This document shows positions 46,464 to 53,289 of a stretch of DNA of 64,000 bases, one piece after another. Each line of letters begins with the position of its first letter. Position 1 is the first letter of the stretch. This DNA is from Verrucomicrobiaceae bacterium (GTDB lineage Bacteria; Verrucomicrobiota; Verrucomicrobiia; Verrucomicrobiales; Verrucomicrobiaceae), in assembly GCA_016795485.1 (NCBI GenBank), contig JAEUHM010000044.1, positions 124,001 through 188,000 of the forward strand. Direction: 5' to 3'. A program made the position numbers and the translations under genes. The notes beneath the pieces are model-generated. The model saw only the letters and a list, made by a program, of their open reading frames with translations. It was not told where the DNA came from and ran no database searches.

Positions 46464-47831
46464 TCACTGGCCCCACACGCGAGGTACCTTGTAGTTTGCG
46501 GGTTCATCTTCAGCCTTCGGCGGGACGGCGGCGGCGCGATAGGCTTCGAGGCGTTCGCGGAGCTGCTGGACCTTCTCGGGGTGTTTGGCGGAGAGATCGT
46601 GCTGCTCCTCGGGATCATCGGCGAGGTGGAAGAGCTCCACGCGAGTGTCGGCGGCGTTCTTCACGAGGGCTGCTTTGAGTTCGTTGGCGGTGATGTGGCC
46701 GTTGAGCACGAGTTTCCAGTCGCCCATGCGGATGGCGCCGCTGTTGGGCATGGCGTTGATGAGGATGTCGTCGTGGGGAGAGGCTTTGCCTTCGGTGATC
46801 ACGGACCAGATGTCGCGGCCGTCGAGCGGATGCGCTTGATTGAGCGATCCGCCGGCGAGATTCACAAGCGTGGGGAACCAGTCCACCATGTGCAGCGGCT
46901 CCTGGATGATGGTGCCGGGTTTGATCCGGCCGGGCCAGTTTGCCAGGGCGCTCACGCGTGTGCCGCCCTCGTAAAGCGTGCCCTTTTGCGCACGGAGCCT
47001 GCCGTTGGAGCCGCCGCCGACACCGAGCAGGCCGCCGTTGTCGCTGGAGAAAAGGATGAGCGTGTCGCGGATCAGCCCGCGTTTCTCCAACGCGGCCACG
47101 ACGCGCCCGACTTGTTCATCAAGGCACTCAATCATCGCGGCATAGACCTGGCGCTTCTTGTCGGTGAGATGCGCGTAGCGTTTCAAATACTCCGGTGGTG
47201 CCTGCAGGGGAGTGTGAGGGGCGTTGAAGGGCAGGTAAAGGAAGAAGGGCTTCTCGTCGTGCTTTTGCTCGATCACACGCACGGCTTCATCGCCCAGCAA
47301 CGTGGTCGCGTAGCCTTGGTCGTGGCTTTCCTGGTCGTTGCGATGCCAGTCGTGGCCTCCATCGCGGGCGTGGGTGAAGAAGTCGATCGCGCCATTGTAG
47401 TGGCCGTATTGCGTGTCGAACCCTCGCTGCATCGGCAGGTAGGCAGGCTGAAAATGGCCGAGATGCCACTTGCCGCTGATATGCGTGGTGTAGCCAGCTT
47501 CCTTCAGCGCCTGCGGCAGCGTGCGCTCATCCAGCGGCATTCCGTATTGCGCCCACGGGCGGACCACGCTGACCTGCAAGCCATGACGGATCGGATACCT
47601 CCCCGTCATCAAAGCCGCGCGAGTCGGCGTGCAGACGGGCAGCACATAAAACTGCTCCAGCTTGGCCCCGCTCTCCGCGAGCTTGTCGAGATGCGGCGTC
47701 TTGATTTCACCACCATGCCAGCCCACATCCGCCCAGCCAAGGTCATCGGCGAGGATGTAGATGATGTTGGGTTTGTCCGCGGCGATGACGGTGGTGAAGG
47801 AAAGCAGAAGGAGGGGTAGGAGCCGTTTCAT
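46464..47831 (-). CDS. Secreted type I sulfatase (arylsulfatase B/A-like)
   Basis: The protein has 455 residues from ATG 47831; the 25 codons upstream in frame are shadow. A signal peptide (about 1-18) leads to NIIYILADDLGWADVGWHG. The formylglycine signature is PVCTPTRAALMTGRYPI. GKWHLGHFQP and LFSSDNGGLLG complete the metal and sulfate sites. It has no extra C-terminal domain. It is first of three tightly spaced sulfatases and starts 30 bp from a strong double palindrome (47862-47929) that may separate it from the upstream peptidase gene. Confidence 0.9.
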   Translation of the reverse strand: MKRLLPLLLLSFTTVIAADKPNIIYILADDLGWADVGWHGGEIKTPHLDKLAESGAKLEQFYVLPVCTPTRAALMTGRYPIRHGLQVSVVRPWAQYGMPLDERTLPQALKEAGYTTHISGKWHLGHFQPAYLPMQRGFDTQYGHYNGAIDFFTHARDGGHDWHRNDQESHDQGYATTLLGDEAVRVIEQKHDEKPFFLYLPFNAPHTPLQAPPEYLKRYAHLTDKKRQVYAAMIECLDEQVGRVVAALEKRGLIRDTLILFSSDNGGLLGVGGGSNGRLRAQKGTLYEGGTRVSALANWPGRIKPGTIIQEPLHMVDWFPTLVNLAGGSLNQAHPLDGRDIWSVITEGKASPHDDILINAMPNSGAIRMGDWKLVLNGHITANELKAALVKNAADTRVELFHLADDPEEQHDLSAKHPEKVQQLRERLEAYRAAAVPPKAEDEPANYKVPRVWGQ

Positions 47832-47861
47832 GGATGTCTGGAATGAATCGCGGGGAGAGTT

Positions 47862-47929
47862 GGCAGGAGAATGGTGGCAGAAGAATGAAATCAGATGGTT
47901 TGGCATTCTTCTGCCTTCATTCTGCTGCC
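47862..47929. repeat. REP/BIME-like nested double palindrome
   Basis: Inner arms GGCAGAAGAATG (47876-47887) and CATTCTTCTGCC (47904-47915) are perfect 12-bp complements with a 16-nt loop. Outer arms GGCAGGAGAATG (47862-47873) and CATTCTGCTGCC (47918-47929) pair with one mismatch, with 2-nt spacers on each side. The arms are also direct repeats of each other. This is the architecture of repetitive extragenic palindromes, and no second copy is in the window. It lies between the C39 peptidase gene and the sulfatase downstream and could terminate, stabilise mRNA or mark mobile-element activity. Confidence 0.65.
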
Positions 47930-47935
47930 AGTAAC

Positions 47936-49204
47936 TCAGTCCTTCTTCCCAGCCGTCTCGATGACAAACGCAGGCCGCGAGAGCACGGCGTTGGCTTTCG
48001 AGCCGTAGTAATCGGAGCGCCAGAAGTTCTTCAAATCGGCGGCGGTGATGAGCTGTAGGCCGGGGGTTACGACGGCGGGGTTGCAGAGGATGTAGAGATC
48101 GTCTTTCGCGATGTAGCCGCAGACGCTGAGCGTGTGCCCGGCGAAGCCCCCGGCGTATTGCGGACCGATGTATTTGAAATCGACCACCACAGGCCGCCCT
48201 GCGTCGAGTTCGCTCTTCAGCATGGCGGTGGCTTTTTCGAAACCGTCGTCATCGGGTGTGTAGGTGACGAGTTTCCACTTCTGGCCGATCTTCGCGGAGG
48301 CATCGAGCAGGTGCCACCAGTCAGTGCCAGTGCCGAGGGGCGATGGGCAGAGCTTTTTGAAGTCCCAGCCGCAGATGTCGCTGCCCTGAAAGCGTGCAAA
48401 CGTCGCGCAGGCGGTGCTGCCGCAGTTGTTGTAGCCTTGGAGGATGTGCGGCATCTGCACGAAGGCGAACTTGCCCGGCTCGCTCTTGCGCTGGCGATAC
48501 TCGATGAGCTTCAAGAGGTCCGCGCCTTGCTGCGCGGAGGCATTATCGGAAGGTTGCGCAGGATGACCCGTGGCGGTGGTGGGCTGGAGCTTCGACGCTT
48601 TGGTCCAGTTCGCTTTCGCGGCTTCGACGTCGCCCGATTGAAACTGCAACTCACCGAGAAACACGAGTCCGCCGGCATTCTCGAGCTCCGCGGCACGTTC
48701 GGCGAGCTGGCGTGCCTTCTTTGCATCACGCGGGATGCCCTCACCCGCATGATAAGCCATCGCGGCGGCAGCGGCGGCGCGTCCATGACCTCTCTCAGCC
48801 GCTTTCTCCCACCATTCGATGCCCTTCGTGCAATCCTGCGGCGTGCCTTGAGCACCAAAGTAGCACTGACCGAGATTGAAGGCTGCTTGAGCCGATTCAT
48901 CCGCCGCCTCTTTAAAATAGGCGAAAGCGAGCGCGGTATTCCGTTTCACCACCGCACCACGCAGGTAGGCAAAGCCAACAAAATCCTGCGCATCGGCATT
49001 TCCAGCATCCGCAGCCTTGTGCGCCCACTGCATGGCTTCGGCGTCGTTCTTCGCGATGCCTTTGCCATCCCGCAGCGCGATGGCGAGCGAGAGTTGGGCG
49101 GCGGCGTCACCGCTTTCGGCCTTGTGTTGAAGGTCCGCCAGATCTTCAGCAAAAACGGTGGCCAGGCTCATGAGGAAGAATGCGGCGATGGTTTTGTGTT
49201 TCAT
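47936..49204 (-). CDS. Secreted SEL1-repeat protein with C39-type cysteine peptidase domain
   Basis: The protein has 422 residues from ATG 49204, which overlaps the stop of the metallopeptidase-sulfatase fusion gene as ATGA. A signal peptide (about 1-20) is followed by about four SEL1/TPR-like repeats (25-175, such as DAEAMQWAHKAADAGNADAQ). A papain-fold C39-like domain (about 245-422) follows, with Cys261 in YNNCGSTAC, His357 in GFAGHTLSVCG and Asn375 in LCNPAV as a complete triad. A GQNNCG-like motif is typical of bacteriocin-processing or housekeeping C39 peptidases, but no transporter is fused. Its coupling to a dual metallopeptidase suggests a joint role in protein processing. Confidence 0.8.
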   Translation of the reverse strand: MKHKTIAAFFLMSLATVFAEDLADLQHKAESGDAAAQLSLAIALRDGKGIAKNDAEAMQWAHKAADAGNADAQDFVGFAYLRGAVVKRNTALAFAYFKEAADESAQAAFNLGQCYFGAQGTPQDCTKGIEWWEKAAERGHGRAAAAAAMAYHAGEGIPRDAKKARQLAERAAELENAGGLVFLGELQFQSGDVEAAKANWTKASKLQPTTATGHPAQPSDNASAQQGADLLKLIEYRQRKSEPGKFAFVQMPHILQGYNNCGSTACATFARFQGSDICGWDFKKLCPSPLGTGTDWWHLLDASAKIGQKWKLVTYTPDDDGFEKATAMLKSELDAGRPVVVDFKYIGPQYAGGFAGHTLSVCGYIAKDDLYILCNPAVVTPGLQLITAADLKNFWRSDYYGSKANAVLSRPAFVIETAGKKD

Positions 49205-52200
49205 GGTTGGGTTTTCATGCCCCACAGACGCGTGAGGAGGTCGAACATCTCGGGATCGTGCTTTTTCAGCTCGTCTCTCGTGAAGGGGAAGAAGTCATTT
49301 TTCGTGAAGAAGGCCTCGGTGCATTCGGCGAAGTATTCTTTGGCGTTCGTGAGGGCGTAGGCGCGGTCGAGGCGCTTGCGGCCTTCGCTGTCCTGACGCT
49401 GCACGCGGTTGTAGAGGCCGGCGGCCTTGGCTTTTTTATAAGCGGCCTCGATTAGGGCATTTTCAAAGCCGAGCACGCGATCATGAAACGCGTGCGCCAA
49501 CTCATGCAGGGCGAAGTTTGGCATGCGGCGCGTCTCCGCCTCGAAGACACGCACGTTGGTGAACTCAACGCCTTTCGCCATCGCGGGATCACGGCCATTA
49601 TCCTTCAACCAACCGGCACCGGGATGGTATTCGGCACGCGGAGGCACGTTTGGATATTCGGGATTGATCCATAGCGGCACTTTTTGAAGTTCCGCGACGG
49701 CTTGGCCAGGCAAAACGCGGATGATTTCATCAAGCTGAGCCTTCAACAGCGGCAAGGCTTTGCTCCACGCGGCAGTGTCGATCTTGGGACTCATGTGGAG
49801 GGTCCAGCCGGAGAGGTTGCGTGTCACGTGTCTGGCCGTTGTTGAAGCGGCAGCCTGTAGCGCTGGATGCGGGAAAGTGGGGCGCGGCAGATGCTGCCAA
49901 AGCTCAGCGCTGAGCTTCTTCAGGAGTTCGGCGTGTTCTGAGCGCGTGGCGAGGTTCTCATTTTCATCCGCGTCAGCGGTGTGGTCGTAGAGTTCGCGTG
50001 AGACGATCTCGCCGGTCTGCGCATCGAGCCATTCGACGTAACGATAGCGCTCGGTCCGCATCGCGTAGCCCATGTGGTCGCGACCGTCGTGCTTGCGCGG
50101 GAACTGGCTGAAGGCGGCGTCCTTCACATTCGCCGAAGCGTCCGCGAGCAGTGGCGCGAGGCTTTTGCCGTCCAGATTTTTGGCCATCGGCATGCCGGCG
50201 AGCTCGCAAAGCGTGGGATAGATGTCCACAAACTCCACGAGCGAGTCGCACTTCTGTCCGTTCGCCTCTGCGTTGGGGGCGCGGATCATGAGCGGCGAGC
50301 GTGTGTCGATCTCGTAGTTGGTTTGTTTGCACCAGCCGTTGTGCTCGCCGAGTTTCCAGCCGTGGTCGCTCCACAGCACGACGATGGTGTTTTGTGCGAG
50401 GCCCAACTCGTCGAGTCCTGCGAGCAAGCGGCCGACCTGCGCGTCGATGAAGCTCACGGAGGCATAGTAGCCGTGCTTCAGCTCACGCTGCTGCGCCTCG
50501 GTGAGCGAGCGCTCGAATGGCGATGGCGCATCGGAGTAGTCCATGTAGTCGCGCAGTTCGTAAAAGCCGCCCATGGATTTGTCGCCAAACGCGACCGCGG
50601 GTGAGCCGTGCGGGAGGAAGGGATTGTTCGCGAGCGGCAGCTTTGCGCGGTCGTAGAGGTCCCAGTATTTCTTCGGCGTGATGAATGGCAGGTGAGGCCG
50701 GATGAAGCCGACGGCGAGGAAGAACGGCGATTTGCCCGCTGAGAGCTCGCGCATCTTTCCAAGTGCCTCGGTGGTTTGCTTTCCATCAAAGTTCATCTCA
50801 TCCGGCTGCTCCTGCGCCTCGTTTGCCGGGCCACGCATGCGCTCGATGGCCGGTCGGGGCCTGCCATCCGCCTTCATCTTCGCTTTGAAGTCCTTCAGCC
50901 GCTGCTGGTTCTCCGGCGAATAGGCGATCACGCCCTTTACGTTGTGCGTCGGCTCGTCCCACGAAACATCGTCCGGGAAGGTGTTGTGGAAGATTTTGCC
51001 GAAGGCGACCGCGCGATAACCATTCGCACGGAAATGCTGCGGAATGGTGACTGCATCGGGGATCTGGCTGCGAAAATCGGTGACGAGGTCCCACACCTTC
51101 GTCGCGTCAGGTCGCAGGCCGGTCATGATCGAGGCACGCGATGGATTGCACACCGCCTGCTGGCAGTAGGCCCGTGTGAAGAGCACACCCGATGACGCCA
51201 GTTTATCGAGGTTTGGCGACAGCACGTGATTCGCACCGTAGCAGCCGAGTTCGCACCGCATGTCATCCACGGCGATGAAGAGGACGTTGGGTTTTGTCGC
51301 GGCATTCGATCTCGCGCGGGCTTTGGCGCGGATGAGTTCGCGGGCTTTTTCGAGGCGCGGCGGCCAGGTGAACTTGGGCGCGGTTTTCGGGTCGTAGCCT
51401 TCGAGATGGCCGGTGAGGCGTGTTTGCGGCTTGGTGTATTTAAGCACGGTATCGCCAAAGACCTCGCGACACAGCGCGGCGAGGCCGGGATCGTAGTCGA
51501 GCAGTTCGGCGCGGGTGTTGACGTGGTTGTGGTCGTGATCGGGCTCGCGGTTGTTGTCGAACCAGCTCTGCACGCCCTCGGCGAAGTATTCGTGATGGTT
51601 CACACTTGCATACTTGCCCTTCCACAGGCCCGCTTTCATCGCGGCGTCGTAGCTGGCCTTCACGCGTTTGTCGAAGGTGGCGTCCACATTGCTCATGCCG
51701 CGCAGGTGGATGTTGTGAGCGAGCTCATGGATGAGGATGTTTTCCGTGCTGTAGGGATCGCCATCGTAAGCGAGCAGGTTTTCCTCGGCGCAAGAGCAAT
51801 ACGGATCAGTGATGCTGCCGCCCATGCCACGAGCGCGTGCATCGCGGAAATCGCGGGGGCTGAGATTGTCAAAACCTTCCTCCTTTTCCTCGGCAAGCCA
51901 CGCCCACTCGGGTTGATCGCAGGTGAACTCGTTGTGCGCGAGGATGCTCAGTCGTGCGCCGCTTTTCACCATCGCCTCGCGAACGTCGGGGCGCTTCGAG
52001 AGCATCATGTCGATGATGTAAACGGCCTCCTTCAGCGCATACGGACTCACTTTGTCCGACGCGACGACTGGAAAGCCGCCCGCGCTGGCCTGTTGCGTGT
52101 AAAACGAAGGCACTCCGCCCACGCGAAACGCCTGCACCGGCACTTCGGCGGTCACGAGGCTCTCTTTTTTGTCCTCGCGGCCCACCACCGCAAAGCGATG

Positions 52201-52392
52201 GCCGAGCGTGGTGCCGATGATCGTGTGCTTGCCCGGCTGCACGGTGCCGTTGGGGATGCGTTCGCCCTTTTCATTAATCCAAAACACCTCCATGACCTGC
52301 GCGGTGCCATTGATGATCTGCAGCTTCGGACGATCCAGCGCGGCGTGGAGCGGCGTGAGAAGCAACAAGCAGACAAGGAGAAGGCGTGACAT
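49201..52392 (-). CDS. Secreted metallopeptidase-sulfatase-metallopeptidase fusion
   Basis: The protein has 1063 residues from ATG 52392, with a signal peptide (about 1-18). Order: VHL-beta-like domain (about 22-80, with EVFWINEKGERIPNGT); metallopeptidase 1 with HELAHNIH (222-229) and EYFAE (268-272); sulfatase (about 367-860) with NVLFIAVDDMR and formylglycine signature CNPSR (415-419); metallopeptidase 2 with HELAHAFHD (963-971) and EYFAE (1019-1023). Each peptidase keeps both zinc His and two Glu of a gluzincin-like site. The frame is continuous through both junctions. The sulfatase core is very close to the 42872-44716 enzyme. It is the most upstream gene of the array, divergent from a PAS-AraC regulator, and coupled to a C39 peptidase gene. 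It would act on a sulfated glycoprotein, an inference. Confidence 0.88.
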   Translation of the reverse strand: MSRLLLVCLLLLTPLHAALDRPKLQIINGTAQVMEVFWINEKGERIPNGTVQPGKHTIIGTTLGHRFAVVGREDKKESLVTAEVPVQAFRVGGVPSFYTQQASAGGFPVVASDKVSPYALKEAVYIIDMMLSKRPDVREAMVKSGARLSILAHNEFTCDQPEWAWLAEEKEEGFDNLSPRDFRDARARGMGGSITDPYCSCAEENLLAYDGDPYSTENILIHELAHNIHLRGMSNVDATFDKRVKASYDAAMKAGLWKGKYASVNHHEYFAEGVQSWFDNNREPDHDHNHVNTRAELLDYDPGLAALCREVFGDTVLKYTKPQTRLTGHLEGYDPKTAPKFTWPPRLEKARELIRAKARARSNAATKPNVLFIAVDDMRCELGCYGANHVLSPNLDKLASSGVLFTRAYCQQAVCNPSRASIMTGLRPDATKVWDLVTDFRSQIPDAVTIPQHFRANGYRAVAFGKIFHNTFPDDVSWDEPTHNVKGVIAYSPENQQRLKDFKAKMKADGRPRPAIERMRGPANEAQEQPDEMNFDGKQTTEALGKMRELSAGKSPFFLAVGFIRPHLPFITPKKYWDLYDRAKLPLANNPFLPHGSPAVAFGDKSMGGFYELRDYMDYSDAPSPFERSLTEAQQRELKHGYYASVSFIDAQVGRLLAGLDELGLAQNTIVVLWSDHGWKLGEHNGWCKQTNYEIDTRSPLMIRAPNAEANGQKCDSLVEFVDIYPTLCELAGMPMAKNLDGKSLAPLLADASANVKDAAFSQFPRKHDGRDHMGYAMRTERYRYVEWLDAQTGEIVSRELYDHTADADENENLATRSEHAELLKKLSAELWQHLPRPTFPHPALQAAASTTARHVTRNLSGWTLHMSPKIDTAAWSKALPLLKAQLDEIIRVLPGQAVAELQKVPLWINPEYPNVPPRAEYHPGAGWLKDNGRDPAMAKGVEFTNVRVFEAETRRMPNFALHELAHAFHDRVLGFENALIEAAYKKAKAAGLYNRVQRQDSEGRKRLDRAYALTNAKEYFAECTEAFFTKNDFFPFTRDELKKHDPEMFDLLTRLWGMKTQP

Positions 52393-52419
52393 AGGCCAAG
52401 TGTGAGGATGGAAACACGC

Positions 52420-52439
52420 GCTGTCTTGACCGCGACAGC
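52420..52439. promoter_or_regulatory. Inverted repeat in the AraC/fusion-sulfatase divergent region
   Basis: GCTGTC (52420-52425) and GACAGC (52434-52439) are perfect complements around TTGACCGC. Two smaller hairpins (GCGGC/GCCGC near 52444-52460 and CGCG/CGCG near 52466-52476) lie beside it. The 110-bp region holds start signals for both genes, so this is a candidate operator for the PAS-AraC regulator. Confidence 0.4.
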
Positions 52440-52502
52440 CCGCCGCGGCGTGAAAAGCCGCACAAACGCGAAACGCGCTGGAAGGCCGGACCTTGTTGCT
52501 CA

Positions 52503-53285
52503 ATGATGAAGCCGGACTTTTTCATGAAACCGGCCTTTTCAACGCCTGCGGGCCTCCTTTCGCCAAAAGGGGCTTTGATGATGGATGCTCGATTCGTCGA
52601 GCAGGTGGCCGATTTGATGCATGACACGGCTTTTTTCATCAAAGACGCCTCCGGGCGTTATTTGGTGGTGAATCAGTCGCTCGTGGAGCGGCATGGGTTG
52701 TCGGACAAATCTCAGATGATCGGCAAACGGCCCTGTGACGTGTGCCCCGGCGATTTCGGCCGCATTCCCACCGAGCAGGACGCGCAGGTCTTGCGCACCG
52801 GAAAGCCGATCATCGAGCACCTGGAGCTGTTCTGGCGTCGCCCGCATGTGCCCGTGTGGGGACTCACGAGCAAACTGCCCATCCGCGATGAAGAAGGCCG
52901 CGTGACCGGCCTCATCGGCATTTCCAAAGATCTCACCGCCCTCGTGAGCCGCGAAGAAGTGCCGCCCGGCGTCGCGCAGGCTCTGCGGCATCTGGAGCGT
53001 TCCTTTGACGAGGCGGTGAGTCCGTCCTCGCTCGCCAAACAGGCCGGCATGAGTGCCGCACGCTTCGCGCGAGTCATTAAACGCATCCACGGCATCAGCC
53101 CGATGCAGCTCATCACCAAAACCCGCATCACCGCCGGCTCCCGCCTCCTCCGAGAAACCGACTCCAGCATCGCCGAGATCGCACTCAATTGCGGTTTCGC
53201 AGATCACAGCGCCTTCACGCGAGCCTTTCGCGCTGTCACGAGCCATTCGCCGAGCGAATATCGACGGCTGAAGCAGGCGGAGTGA
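52503..53285 (+). CDS. AraC-family transcriptional regulator with PAS sensor
   Basis: The protein has 260 residues, with alternative in-frame ATG codons early in the chain. A PAS domain (about 27-145) contains ADLMHDTAFFIKDASGRYLVVN, a conserved CPGD segment (Asp-Val-Cys-Pro), and EEGRVTGLIGISKDLT. The AraC HTH pair (about 160-258) has LAKQAGMSAARFARVIKRI, SIAEIALNCGFADHSAFTRA and SPSEYRR. It probably senses a small molecule or redox state in the cytoplasm and controls the divergent fusion-sulfatase gene. It ends 4 bp from the convergent giant protease gene. Confidence 0.88.
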   Translation: MMKPDFFMKPAFSTPAGLLSPKGALMMDARFVEQVADLMHDTAFFIKDASGRYLVVNQSLVERHGLSDKSQMIGKRPCDVCPGDFGRIPTEQDAQVLRTGKPIIEHLELFWRRPHVPVWGLTSKLPIRDEEGRVTGLIGISKDLTALVSREEVPPGVAQALRHLERSFDEAVSPSSLAKQAGMSAARFARVIKRIHGISPMQLITKTRITAGSRLLRETDSSIAEIALNCGFADHSAFTRAFRAVTSHSPSEYRRLKQAE

Positions 53286-53289
53286 GTGG

